Below are positions 50,542-60,543 of a stretch of 64,000 bases of DNA, piece by piece (position 1 is the stretch's first letter; every line of letters starts with the position of its first letter). The translations under genes and the position numbers were made by a program. Below the pieces are notes generated by a model that did no database searches, had not been told where the DNA came from, and saw nothing but the letters and a program-made list of their open reading frames with translations. Origin of the DNA: Brettanomyces bruxellensis (lineage: Eukaryota; Ascomycota; Pichiomycetes; Pichiales; Pichiaceae); NCBI RefSeq assembly GCF_011074885.1, contig NC_054683.1:1-64000 (forward strand). Reading direction: 5' to 3'.

Positions 50542-51132
50542 ATGAATTCTACAGAAAAACGACTCTTAAAAGAGTATAGAAACGTCCAGAGAGAGCTTCA
50601 TGGAACCAAGAATAGCTCATTAAGGAAGTCTGGACTTTTAGAATTGAAACCAACGTCACAGTCGGATATGTATGAGTGGAGTGCCACAATTGAAGGGCCA
50701 GATAGTACGCCTTACGAAAATACAGCATTTGATCTTGATATCAAGATTCCAAGAAGTTATCCACTAGAACCACCGGCAATCTACTTTGTTGTGCTTTCGG
50801 ATGAGACTATAAGGAAACTGCAGGGTAGAAGTAATAAGAAAGACATTGAAGTTTCAAAAAAAGCACCAATAACTCGTAAATGCTTCAAGATGCCACACCC
50901 AAACGTTAATTTTAACACAGGAGAAATATGCCTAGATATATTGAAGAAGAGATGGTCGCCGGCCTGGACGTTGCAAAGTGCCATTTTAGCTATAGTAGTG
51001 CTTCTATCGAATCCCGAGCCAAGCAGCCCGCTAAATGTGGACTTGGCGAATTTATTGAGATGTGAGGATGAAACTGCTTACAAGGCTCTTATTAGATTTT
51101 ACATAGAAGAATACAGCGCCATTTCGACGTAA
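50542..51132 (+). CDS. PEX4: Peroxisomal ubiquitin-conjugating enzyme Pex4
   Basis: 196 aa E2 enzyme. It has the UBC fold with WSATIEGPDSTPYENTAFDL, the HPN triad (residues 119-121), and the active-site cysteine C130 in NTGEICLDILKKRWSPAWTLQS. NPEPSSPLNVDLANLLRC is typical of Pex4 rather than of other E2s. An insertion of about 15 residues (SNKKDIEVSKKAPITRK) precedes the HPN, as in other yeast Pex4. With Pex22 at the peroxisomal membrane it mono-ubiquitinates the receptor Pex5 so it can be recycled. It converges with RPL34. Confidence 0.93.
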   Translation: MNSTEKRLLKEYRNVQRELHGTKNSSLRKSGLLELKPTSQSDMYEWSATIEGPDSTPYENTAFDLDIKIPRSYPLEPPAIYFVVLSDETIRKLQGRSNKKDIEVSKKAPITRKCFKMPHPNVNFNTGEICLDILKKRWSPAWTLQSAILAIVVLLSNPEPSSPLNVDLANLLRCEDETAYKALIRFYIEEYSAIST

Positions 51133-51268
51133 AATACGAAATTTCACGGCTTACACACCTGCTCCGGACAGTAAAAGCAAACTCAACTAGATAGTTATAT
51201 CTATAATTAATGCGAAACACCACGCAAAGAAAGTTACATACAACGACATAAAATCACTATTAAACCAC

Positions 51269-52170
51269 TTAGTTCTGCTTCTTCTCCTTCTCTTCGTGCT
51301 CCTTGATAACCTTCTTGACGATCTTCTGCTCCTCAATCAAGAAAGCTCTGATGATTCTGTCCTTGACACAGTTAGCACATCTGGAACCTCCGTAAGCTCT
51401 GGAAACAGTCTTGTGAGTCTTTGAGATTGAGGCGTACTGTCTTGGTCTCAAAACGGCAATACCTGGCAAAGGGACACCGCAGTCACCACACTTTGGTCTG
51501 CTGGCCAACTTCTTGATGTGGTGTGCAACCAACTTTCCACCTGGGGTCTTCACAACCTTGATCTGGTTAGACTTGGTGTTGTCTGAAATAAAAAGAGGAT
51601 ATGTTAGTATTCCATGTTACTTGAGAGTATATGGGTTGTGCCCAGTCACAATAAGCCCGTTTGCCGATATGAAGTAATGAAATCTCATCCTTAATGTCCA
51701 CACTCGATAAATTATGCAACGTGTGTGTCTAGAAGAACAATTACATATAATGGTTGCATCTTCCTTCAATCCGACCTGATCTTTAGTTTGTTTGTTGTAA
51801 ACGTCTTTCTGTACAGTCTGCACACCAACAGATGATACTTGTAAGATTGCTGCCTTGTGATTTTCCAACTGCATGACCTTCTATTTGCGAGCTCTTACTT
51901 CCTTGCTTGTCATAATATCATGATACTGCTTTGAACTAATTCATAAACCGCTTTATGTTGATGCACTGTAATAAACATGAATATAATTGTTGATACCTCT
52001 GTTTTGCGCCCTTGTCAAGTATGTTCACCCATATCCCAAATTAACAACCAAACCTTCATCTTCTACAACATTGACTTCATTGCTCCTGACACTTGTTAAC
52101 GACGACATAAACCGCCCCATATTTAATACGTACATGGATTTCTTCTTCTTAGGGTAACTCTCTGAGCCAT
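51269..52170 (-). CDS. RPL34: 60S ribosomal protein eL34, one intron
   Basis: Exon 1 is 52170-52134 (MAQRVTLRRRNP plus one base), the intron is 52133-51583 (551 nt), and exon 2 is 51582-51269. The product is 116 aa. Evidence: donor GTACGT, branch TACTAAC (51602-51608 on the reverse strand), acceptor TTTCAG, and the joined N-terminus matches eL34. Exon 2 has the zinc-ribbon cysteines RPKCGDCG and GGSRCANCVKDRI. eL34 lies near the tRNA exit region of the large subunit. An intron after the first dozen codons is usual for yeast RPL34. Two TCACGTGA sites lie upstream. Confidence 0.96.
51583..52133 (-). other. Intron of RPL34
   Basis: 551 nt, donor GTACGT (52133-52128), branch TACTAAC about 20 nt before the acceptor CAG (51585-51583). 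Its length is typical of ribosomal protein introns. No snoRNA was recognised inside by eye. Confidence 0.93.
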
Positions 52171-52447
52171 CTTGAAGTTCTTATTTGCCTGTGATTGGTC
52201 TTTTCAGATACCTAAAGCTTTTGCAAACTTGTGTTAAAGAGATATCGTCTTGAACTATCTCTGGCAATATGTTTTTTTTTCACCTATCATCCTGAGAGAA
52301 ATTTGAAATTCGCTCCAGCACTGAGGCTAGTCGAGCAAAAAATTTTTACCAGCTTAATAACTGCTAGAGGTGTGAGGGTTAACCATTTTTTTGAGAAAAA
52401 GGGCTTGCCTACATTTCATTTTATTTTTTGCTTTAAACTAAGCAAAG

Positions 52448-52455
52448 TCACGTGA
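52448..52455. promoter_or_regulatory. Cbf1-type palindrome TCACGTGA upstream of RPL34
   Basis: Perfect TCACGTGA palindrome 278 bp before the RPL34 start codon. Cbf1 sites are part of ribosomal protein promoters in several non-Saccharomyces yeasts (Candida albicans, with Tbf1). Role inferred. Confidence 0.55.
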
Positions 52456-52649
52456 TGCGGCCACAGCCGCATAAAATGCGCTTATCAGGCTATCAGGATC
52501 GAGAGAGGTGGCACGTTAAGTGATAAATGCTCCCACATAAATGGCAATATAAACGATCGTGAGCTCTACGAAATGTTATGCCTACGAAATTAAAAGATCA
52601 TTTATCGAAAAAACTGTATTCATACTATAAAAGCAGTAGATACCATAGA

Positions 52650-52657
52650 TCACGTGA
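52650..52657. promoter_or_regulatory. Second TCACGTGA palindrome between RPL34 and MMF1
   Basis: An identical octamer 480 bp before RPL34 and 36 bp past the MMF1 stop. Because MMF1 reads away from it, RPL34 is the only gene it could serve as a promoter site. Confidence 0.5.
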
Positions 52658-52692
52658 CCTGCAAAACCGAGATCTAGTTAATGAAAGCTGTC

Positions 52693-53172
52693 TTAGTTCT
52701 TCTCGAGAGCAACAACTTCCATCTCTAATGGAACACCCAATGGCAACTCCTTGACAGCAACACAAGATCTGGCTGGTTTGTGAGTGTTGAAGTACTTAGC
52801 GTACACCTCGTTGAACTCACCAAACTTGGAGATGTCGCTGAGGTAAATGTTGCACTTGATGATATTCTCAAGAGATGAATTGGAGTCCTCGACAATTCCT
52901 AAGACATTCTGGATAACCTGTTCAGATTTAGCCTTGAAATCACCATTAACTGGCTTTCCATCAACTGTGAATGGAATTTGGCCGGAAACAAAGACGAATC
53001 CATTGGCCTTAATGGCATGAGAGTAGGAAGCGGCAGCTGGAGGAGCTCTGGTAGAGCTGACAGGGGTGACCTTGCTGGATAAAGCCATTCTGAATAAACT
53101 TGGACGAGCGGTAAAAGCCAATCTTTGGTTGAGTCTCAATGACTGTTTTGCTGCCTTTGCGAAGAACGACAT
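52693..53172 (-). CDS. MMF1: Mitochondrial RidA-family protein Mmf1
   Basis: 159 aa (145 in S. cerevisiae). The first 45 residues are basic with Ser/Arg and no acids, a targeting sequence. The rest is a whole RidA (YjgF/YER057c/UK114) domain: PPAAASYSHAIKANGFVFVSGQIPF near the start, SLENIIKCNIYLSDISKFGEFNEVYAKYF, and PARSCVAVKELPLGVPLEMEVVAL with the conserved arginine that binds the carboxylate of enamine/imine intermediates. RidA proteins hydrolyse reactive 2-aminoacrylate-type intermediates; Mmf1 protects isoleucine synthesis and mitochondrial DNA upkeep. The second in-frame Met (MALSSKV) could give a cytosolic form as in Hmf1. Confidence 0.93.
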   Translation of the reverse strand: MSFFAKAAKQSLRLNQRLAFTARPSLFRMALSSKVTPVSSTRAPPAAASYSHAIKANGFVFVSGQIPFTVDGKPVNGDFKAKSEQVIQNVLGIVEDSNSSLENIIKCNIYLSDISKFGEFNEVYAKYFNTHKPARSCVAVKELPLGVPLEMEVVALEKN

Positions 53173-54293
53173 GGTTATAAATTGAATCTGGTTAATTGTG
53201 GAGAGAACGGCCTTTAATGGATTTTCTATCGAGGTGGAGTTGTGTCGTATACTCCGCCAATTGAGCAGCGAAAAGTGGCTGGTAAATACTTTGAAACTTG
53301 ATTGTGTGCGCTTTTAATTTAATTTTTTTTTGGTTTTCCTGAGTTTTCGAGGATAAGAAATACCAAAATTCCGTTACCGGAGATGCCTGCAGATTTCGGC
53401 AAACACTTTTTTGCAGCAGCGGATGAACGAAGTGAAATGAGAATGATGGAAAGGAAGTCCGCCTGAACAGAAATCAGCAAAAATAGACGGCTTTTGCATC
53501 ACTATTGACGGGTCGATCGGACTTTGATTTCAAGTTTGAACTGATCAGCAAGACTTTATCTTCCTATTCGATACTTAGAATAAAAATAGTATACCGATAA
53601 CTAGAAAAGTTTTAGATTTAACAAAAGCTTGCCGTTCAGATTACAATACAAAAGCATATATGTATCACTAGCAGAGGGGCACATTTCATCTGCGCACATA
53701 CAGACATCAGCTTACACCCTTTCTCAGGACACTTCCATCGTTAAATTACCTCTTTTACTAATTACTGTGCAACGTGCGAATAAGCTCTGCTTACCTAAGC
53801 AAGATCGGCTCACACCGAATTCACCCCAAACCGCCATTGTTCTCCTTAATATTTTTCGACTATTTTTCACCGCTCGCTTTTCTTCTTTGGTCCAAATGAC
53901 TCAACTATTTTCGCATTGACAATATTGTCAAGAAGCGAGAAGCATTCCGTAAGCAACATGTGCAAGTAGCAAAGTGCTTCAACCAGCATGTAAATGCAAC
54001 TGAATCCCATTAACAAATTATTGAATTTGCAGGTTGATCTGTAGTGATTCTTCTTATACTGTCTGATCGAGGAGTCGGAGGTCCGGATTTTCGGCCCACT
54101 AAGCGTAGAGGAAAAGTGAATAAAATGAATAAATAATCTTCAACATGTAATTTTTTTTCAGGACATATTTTCTCGGCCGTCATCGTATTTCAGTACTTCT
54201 GAGAAGCATTTGCTTTCTTTATTTGGACTCCATACTTTTGAAATTTCCCTTTCATCAGAGAGAGACCAAAAGACTAAACGTACAGATAACAAC
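53173..54293. promoter_or_regulatory. Intergenic region between MMF1 (-) and HIS1 (+)
   Basis: 1.1 kb divergent region holding an exact Gcn4 site at 53897-53903. Short upstream frames (for example 53629-53919) show no protein features. Confidence 0.55.
53897..53903. promoter_or_regulatory. Gcn4 site TGACTCA upstream of HIS1
   Basis: Exact TGACTCA, the consensus of the general amino-acid-control activator Gcn4, 391 bp before the HIS1 ATG. HIS1 is a classical Gcn4 target. Confidence 0.7.
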
Positions 54294-55317
54294 ATGGATT
54301 TAGTGAATTACCTTCAAGACAGGCTCATGTTTGCAGTCCCAAAGAGTAAGTAACGAAAAAAAGGAGATGGAAGTTGGAAAAACATGAAAAGACATTAATC
54401 GAGGTCTGTTTTGCCTTTTGCCAAAGTCATTTCGAAAGATCGACACATACTAACATGGTTTCTTATTTTATTCAGAGGGACGTTTATATGAGACGGCACT
54501 CAACCTTTTGAAAGGTGCAGATATTCAGTTCCACCGATCAAAAAGACTAGATATAGCCATCTGCCTTAACTTGCCGATCGCTTTGATCTTTTTGCCAGCA
54601 GCAGACATCCCTACCTTCGTTGGTGAAGGTAGATGTGATATTGGTATAACTGGCAAAGATCAGGTGATGGAAAGCAACGTTGATGTGGATCTGGGACTTG
54701 ATCTGCGATTTGGAAAGTGCAAGTTGCAAATCCAGGTTCCAAGAAACGGCCCATACAAAAAGCCAGAGGAGCTTATTGGAAAGACGATTGTGTCGACTTT
54801 TGTCAACCTTACAAAGCAATATTTCGAGAAACTCGAAGGTGTGAAGCCTGGTGAGCCTTTGAAGACCAAGATCAAATATGTTGGAGGCTCTGTGGAAGCT
54901 TCGTGTGCTTTGGGAGTTGGAGATGCCATTGTTGATCTTGTGGAAAGTGGCGAGACCATGAAGGCTGCTGGATTGCACCCAATCGAGACAGTTTTGAGCA
55001 CATCGGCCCACCTTATTGTCTCAAAGCATCCATCACACCCAGAATTGGTGGAAGTTATAAAATCGAGAATGGAAGGTCTCTTGGCAGCACAGAAGTATGT
55101 TCTCTGTAACTACAATGCTCCTAGAAACAAGCTTCCAGAGTTGCTTAAGGTGACACCAGGAAGAAGGGCAGCTACCGTTTCCCCATTAGAGGACGATGAC
55201 TGGGTTGCAGTTTCCAGTATGATCCAGAGAAGTGACATGGCCAACATTTTGGATCAGTTGAAATCTTTAGATGCCAGTGACATTCTTGTGTTTGAGATTT
55301 CGAACTGCAGAGTTTGA
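54294..55317 (+). CDS. HIS1: ATP phosphoribosyltransferase His1, one intron
   Basis: Exon 1 is 54294-54345, the intron 54346-54475 and exon 2 54476-55317; 297 aa, the same length as S. cerevisiae His1. Signals: donor GTAAGT, branch TACTAAC (54448-54454), acceptor CAG. The splice restores PKKGRLYE across the junction. Exon 1 gives MDLVNYLQDRLMFAVP. Exon 2 has FLPAADIPTFVGEGRCDIGITG, ESNVDVDLGLDLRFG, VGGSVEASCALGVGDAIVDLVESG (the PRPP-binding loop) and the regulatory C-terminal domain ending DILVFEISNCRV. It makes phosphoribosyl-ATP, the first and histidine-inhibited step of histidine synthesis. The S. cerevisiae gene has no intron. Confidence 0.96.
54346..54475 (+). other. Intron of HIS1
   Basis: 130 nt, donor GTAAGT, branch TACTAAC 21 nt before the acceptor TTCAG; it interrupts a Lys codon after its first base. 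All signals are canonical. Confidence 0.94.
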
Positions 55318-55920
55318 AGTGTGTCGATCGGTAATAGATTATATTATTTGGCAGGAGGTGTAGTTGTATCGTTGTACTTGTGGAATTGATGTAGTTTGGA
55401 TTTGGATTCTGTAATGTTTGCGTAGCGATCTTTGTATGGTCATTTGTGTATGTTGATTTTTACCCTTGCACTCACAGCCACCTTCAGTTCAACCTCTTCT
55501 AATGGTCTTGATATTTATCTACCCTAACATGCACAGTTGTGAGTTATTTCGAATCCCGTTTGTGCAACTCTGCTTGCCGTTTTTAGACATTCCGCGGACT
55601 CGAGAGGAAAGAAAAGAGGCTTATCCTGGCAAGTTCTTGGCGGGGCACATTTCGGCAAGGTAATTTTTTTGGATCATGTATTTATTTTTATTTTTATTTT
55701 TTTTTAAACATTCATCGCCTGTCTTTTCCCCGTGTCTTGTCTTTTTTCGTTTAATATGTTGTATTGGTTTACATTGCAACCATCCAAGCTTTGCATTTAA
55801 ACACTCAACAGCACATATCAGTTTGCAGAGTGCCTACAGCATAAATTTGAGGAAAGCAATCGACATTTGTCAATCGCCTCGTATAGTAAGGCAAAAGCAT
55901 TGGATAGTGCATTCAGTTTG
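55318..55920. promoter_or_regulatory. Intergenic region between HIS1 and NEO1
   Basis: 603 bp between the HIS1 stop and the NEO1 ATG. A T-rich tract lies at about 55677-55706. The NEO1 frame stays open up to a TTG at 55867 but has no earlier ATG. No other gene was seen. Confidence 0.5.
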
Positions 55921-58900
55921 ATGAGTAGCATCGATCATACAGCAGGTACACACAACCAGAGAAGCATTGCAAGGAATAGCAGCAAGAGTTTTCAACAGGA
56001 CAGTGCACATTACACGGACGACCCGGCAGCCGATTATTGGAAAAGTGAATTAGAGGAGTCGAAGAAGGGTGAAGGGGAGGAAGTGAGGGAGGATAAAGAA
56101 GATAGAGGAAGGAGTAACAGGCAAGAGAGTGAAAGTACAGAAGGCCACAAAAGCAAGAGTCAAGAAAGGCCAGGAAATCGAGAAAGTCAAGAGGGAGTTT
56201 GGTCAGGCAATATAACCAGCAACAGTCAAAGTAATAGCAACAACAACCTGGCAGGATTTAATTTGGACAGAGACTTCGAATCGACGCTCAACGCGGCTTT
56301 GCAGAGCATAGACGCGAACCCGGTGGTTCAGCAGGCGGGCCAGCAGCATTCGGGCCGCCAGACAGAGTCCGTGTCGCTGCATTCGTGGGGGATGAGCGAG
56401 GGGCAGTCGGCGTACCAGTCGACGAACGAGGTGGCGCGCGGGGAGGGCCCACCGTCAGGGTTCAGGGACGAGGGGGCTGACCGAGAGGGGTTGGTTGGAG
56501 TTTGGCCGGGCGCAGGGAGTACCGGGCACGGAGGGCGCATGAGCGCAGGTGCAGCAGGCTCAGCAGGCTCAGCAGGCGCAATTGGCGCAATTGGCGCAGG
56601 GGGTGAAGTTAGCACGAGAGGCGCGCGCCCCACGTCCGGGTGGAAGGGGTACGTCGCCCGGGTTTTCCCGAACATCTTCGAGGCCCTGGAGGAGGCCCGG
56701 CGATCGCCCCGGCAGAGCACCGGACAGCCCCGGGACAGAGTGGTGTATCCCGGGATGCCCAGCGGGCAGTTCGCGAGCAACGCGATTTCAAACGCAAAGT
56801 ACAACGCGTTGACATTCCTTCCGATGACGTTGTACGAGCAGTTCAAGTTCTTCTTCAACCTGTACTTTCTCTTGGTGGCGTTGTCGCAGGCGATTCCGGC
56901 GCTTCGCATAGGCTATCTCTCGTCTTACGTTGTGCCGCTAGCATTTGTGTTGGCGGTGACCCTCTGCAAGGAGGCGGCGGACGATATCGGGCGGCGGCGG
57001 CGGGACAGCGAGCAGAATAACGAGCGGTACGAGGTGGTGGGGGAGGAGGCCCCGGTGAAGGCCCGGGACTTGAAGTGTGGGGACGTGGTGAGGCTCCACA
57101 AGGGGGTCCGGGTGCCGGCGGACGTGGTGTTGGTGCAGTCGAGCGAGAGCTCCGGGGAGGTTTTCGTGAAGACGGACCAGTTGGACGGCGAGACGGACTG
57201 GAAGCTCCGGGTGGCGTGCCCGGTGACACAGGGCGTGCCCGTGGAGGAGCTTCGGGGCATCCGTGCCCGGGTGGGCCCGCCGTCGAAAAGCATCCACGGG
57301 TTCGTGGGGCAGCTGCACCGGGGCCCGGAGTCCATCGGGCTGACCGTGGACAACACGGCGTGGGCCAACACGGTGGTGGCCAGCGGTACCGCAGTGGGCC
57401 TCGTGGTGTACACCGGGCGGGACACCCGGCAGGCGATGAACACGTCGGCACCCCGGGCCAAGACCGGGCTCCTCGAGCTCGAGATCAACGGCATCTCCAA
57501 GATTCTCTGTGCGAGTGTCTTCGTGCTCTCCGTCGGGCTCGTTGCCGCCACCGGGTTCCAGTCTCACAGTTGGTACCTGGACGTGATGCGTTTCTTGATC
57601 TTGTTTTCGACCATCATCCCGGTGTCTCTCCGGGTCAACCTTGACCTCGGCAAGTCCGTCTACGCGCACCAGATCCAGCACGACCGCCACATCCCGGGCA
57701 CCGTCGTCCGGACCAGCACCATCCCGGAGGACTTGGGCCGCATCGAGTATCTTCTGAGCGACAAGACCGGCACCTTGACCCGGAACGTCATGGAGCTCAA
57801 GAAGTTGCACCTGGGCAGCGTCTCGTACGCCGGGGAGGCTCTGGAGTTCGTGTCGCAGGCCGTGGCCAGGGAGAGTTCCAATGCTGGAAATGCCCCCTCC
57901 CGGGGTTTCAGGGCGTCCCGGGCATCCCGGGCTGCAGCCCTCGTGCTCACCTTGGCCGTGTGCCACAACGTCACGCCCACGTACGATTCCGGGGATCTCG
58001 AGTACCAGGCATCGTCGCCCGACGAGATCGCAATCGTGCAATTCACGCAGGCGATGGGTCTGGCGTTGGTGAGCCGGGACCGGCACGGGCTGGCCCTCCG
58101 GCACGGTGCGACGGGGAAAATCCAGAAATTCGACATCTTGCAGACTTTCCCCTTCAGCTCCGACACCAAGCGGATGGGGATCGTGGTCCGGGACGTGGCG
58201 TCGGGCCAGATCTGGTTCATGGAGAAGGGTGCAGACACGGTGATGGCCAAGATCGTGGAGAAAAACGACTGGCTCGAGGAGGAGGCCAGCAATATGGCCC
58301 GGGAGGGTCTCCGGACGTTGGTGGTGGGCCGCAAGCGGGTGGCCCCGGAGGTGTACGGGGAGTTCGCCCGGGAGTACCGGGCAGCCTCGCTGTCGATGGC
58401 GGGCCGCGACGCCGCAATGGCCGCCGTGGTGTCCCGGTACTTGGAGCACAGCCTGGAGCTCCAGGGCCTCACCGGGGTCGAGGACCGGCTCCAGGAGGGC
58501 GTGAAGTCCAGCATCGAGTCGCTGCGTAACGCCGGGATCAAGATCTGGATGCTCACGGGCGACAAGGTGGAGACCGCGCGGTGCGTGGCCGTGAGTGCGA
58601 AGCTAATTGCCCGGGGTCAGTACGTGCACACGGTGGAGGGGGTCGGAGAAAGCCGGGATGATGTAGACGGACAAAACCGGAACGCCCACCTCGACTATCT
58701 CCTCGCCAACCCGGGCTGCTGCCTCCTCATCGACGGCCAGTCCCTCGCCTACTACATGGCCACCCCGGCCCGCCGTACGCACTTCTGCCGTGCCGTCGTT
58801 CCCCTCCCCGCGGTGATTGCCTGCCGGTGCACACCGCAGCAAAAAGCAGACGTGGCATCGCTGATCAAGAATGCAACCGGCAAGCGTGTGTGCTGCATTG

Positions 58901-59706
58901 GTGACGGTGGAAATGACGTCAGCATGATCCAGTGTGCAGACGTGGGTGTCGGAATTGTGGGCAAGGAGGGTCGGCAGGCGTCGCTCGCCGCCGATTTCTC
59001 CATCACGCAGTTCTGCCACCTCACAAAGCTCCTTCTCTGGCACGGCCGGAATTCCTACAAGCGGAGTGCCAAGCTCGCGCAGTTCGTCATCCACAGGGGG
59101 CTCCTCATCTCCGTCTGCCAGGCTATGTACTCCATCTGCTCCGCCTTTGCACCGCTTGCCCTCTTCCAGGGCTGGCTCATGGTCGGTTACGCCACGCTCT
59201 ACACCATGGCCCCTGTCTTTTCGCTCGTGCTCGACTACGACGTCGGCGAGGACTTGGTCACGCTTTACCCGGAGCTCTACCGCGAGCTCACGGGCGGCTC
59301 TGCCCTCTCCTACCGCACCTTTTTCGTCTGGACGGCCGTCTCACTCTACCAGGGGGGTGTTATCCAGGGCCTCGCACAGCTTTTCACCGGGCTTGATGAG
59401 TCTCTCTTCACCTCCATGGTCGCACTCAGCTACTCCGCATTAATCATCAACGAGCTTGTCATGGTTGCTCTCGAGGTCCACACTTGGTCCCATCTCATGG
59501 CCTGGTCTCATCTCGTCACTCTTGCCGCCTACATCGGCTCGTTTCCGTTCCTCTCCGATTACTTCGATCTTCACTACGTTGCCTCTTTCTCCTTCTGCTG
59601 GCAGTTGGCCTTCATCCTTACCCTTTCATTACTTCCCATCTGGGGTGCCAAGGCTCTTACCCGGAGGCTCCATCCTCCTACTTATGCCAAGGTCCAGCAG
59701 GCTTAG
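55921..59706 (+). CDS. NEO1: P4-type ATPase (lipid flippase) Neo1
   Basis: 1261 aa from the first ATG at 55921 (1151 aa in S. cerevisiae). The extra length is a long low-complexity N-terminus: Lys/Glu/Ser-rich, then a short Ala/Gly/Ile tandem repeat near residues 210-225. From residue 280 on it follows Neo1 closely: NALTFLPMTLYEQFKFFFNLYF, DQLDGETDWKLR (DGET 422-425), LLSDKTGTLTRN (phosphorylated D614), IKIWMLTGDKVETAR, GDGGNDVSMIQ (994-1003), and the C-terminal membrane segments. Neo1 flips phosphatidylethanolamine and phosphatidylserine at the Golgi and endosomes and is essential. The sequence is strongly GC-rich from about 56.3 to 59.4 kb, unlike HIS1 next to it. Confidence 0.97.
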   Translation: MSSIDHTAGTHNQRSIARNSSKSFQQDSAHYTDDPAADYWKSELEESKKGEGEEVREDKEDRGRSNRQESESTEGHKSKSQERPGNRESQEGVWSGNITSNSQSNSNNNLAGFNLDRDFESTLNAALQSIDANPVVQQAGQQHSGRQTESVSLHSWGMSEGQSAYQSTNEVARGEGPPSGFRDEGADREGLVGVWPGAGSTGHGGRMSAGAAGSAGSAGAIGAIGAGGEVSTRGARPTSGWKGYVARVFPNIFEALEEARRSPRQSTGQPRDRVVYPGMPSGQFASNAISNAKYNALTFLPMTLYEQFKFFFNLYFLLVALSQAIPALRIGYLSSYVVPLAFVLAVTLCKEAADDIGRRRRDSEQNNERYEVVGEEAPVKARDLKCGDVVRLHKGVRVPADVVLVQSSESSGEVFVKTDQLDGETDWKLRVACPVTQGVPVEELRGIRARVGPPSKSIHGFVGQLHRGPESIGLTVDNTAWANTVVASGTAVGLVVYTGRDTRQAMNTSAPRAKTGLLELEINGISKILCASVFVLSVGLVAATGFQSHSWYLDVMRFLILFSTIIPVSLRVNLDLGKSVYAHQIQHDRHIPGTVVRTSTIPEDLGRIEYLLSDKTGTLTRNVMELKKLHLGSVSYAGEALEFVSQAVARESSNAGNAPSRGFRASRASRAAALVLTLAVCHNVTPTYDSGDLEYQASSPDEIAIVQFTQAMGLALVSRDRHGLALRHGATGKIQKFDILQTFPFSSDTKRMGIVVRDVASGQIWFMEKGADTVMAKIVEKNDWLEEEASNMAREGLRTLVVGRKRVAPEVYGEFAREYRAASLSMAGRDAAMAAVVSRYLEHSLELQGLTGVEDRLQEGVKSSIESLRNAGIKIWMLTGDKVETARCVAVSAKLIARGQYVHTVEGVGESRDDVDGQNRNAHLDYLLANPGCCLLIDGQSLAYYMATPARRTHFCRAVVPLPAVIACRCTPQQKADVASLIKNATGKRVCCIGDGGNDVSMIQCADVGVGIVGKEGRQASLAADFSITQFCHLTKLLLWHGRNSYKRSAKLAQFVIHRGLLISVCQAMYSICSAFAPLALFQGWLMVGYATLYTMAPVFSLVLDYDVGEDLVTLYPELYRELTGGSALSYRTFFVWTAVSLYQGGVIQGLAQLFTGLDESLFTSMVALSYSALIINELVMVALEVHTWSHLMAWSHLVTLAAYIGSFPFLSDYFDLHYVASFSFCWQLAFILTLSLLPIWGAKALTRRLHPPTYAKVQQA

Positions 59707-60543
59707 GGTTGCGATATGGTTGAAGTTTTGGTTGGTATCTAATTCGGCTTGGGCATGATTGAAGTGTTGGTTAGTATCTAATTCAGCTAATTAGGCATGA
59801 TTGAAGCGTATTTCTTGTGTTACTTGGGCTGATTCTATTTACATCCACCAACCACTAGGTTTCTCCTGGTGTCTTTCAACATTAACATTGCTGTCGATCT
59901 CATCGGAGCAATGAACATACTTCAAACTATATGCTTAAGTTGGCAACAGCCTGATTTTCTTTTATATTAATACGTTGGTATGCTCGCTGTCCTTGGATTC
60001 TTCTTAATACTTTGTATCTACTCCCTGCTGGCATGTCCAGCTTTTCTTAATATAGCAGCGAATAATAATCATAACTGTGAAGCTCCAAATTGTTAACGAA
60101 GCGTTTTAGCATTGTAGGAATGCCATACTTTTCTGCCTAATTCGGATATTATCTAGATGTACAAAATATGCATAATCATTTCGCTGACTCTTTCATAATG
60201 TCTGCTCATCTACATATTGCACATAATATCATATCTGTGAACTGCAGTCAAAATTATTTGATTCTTCCTAGACAAAAAGGCACATTAGTAGTTTCCAGTG
60301 CGTTTTCACTTACTGTTTATTCCAGCATTTAGTACACATTTTACCTTAAATTTCTTATAGAATACATTAATACAGAGTACGAACAAATATGAAAAAATAA
60401 ACATCGAAATTTCAAATTTCATTAATAACATAAAACCAAAAAAATTCTATTATGATATCAAAATAAATAATATATTGAGCCTGCCCTGAATCCCGAACTT
60501 ATACAACTGTCAACTCAGCTGCACCTACAAAAAAACTGGAATT
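59707..60543. other. Intergenic region downstream of NEO1
   Basis: No gene seen. Just after the NEO1 stop, a 35-40-bp stretch (TTGAAGT.TTGGTTAGTATCTAATTC...) is repeated two or three times, imperfectly, at 59715-59810. Confidence 0.5.

Noticed and set aside
51583..52133. 85-codon frame inside the RPL34 intron
   Set aside because: It lies wholly within the intron and has no protein features.
56855..58565. Several minus-strand frames of 160-500 codons across NEO1
   Set aside because: NEO1 on the plus strand matches the known flippase throughout; the antisense frames are Pro/Arg/His-rich by-products of GC-rich codons.
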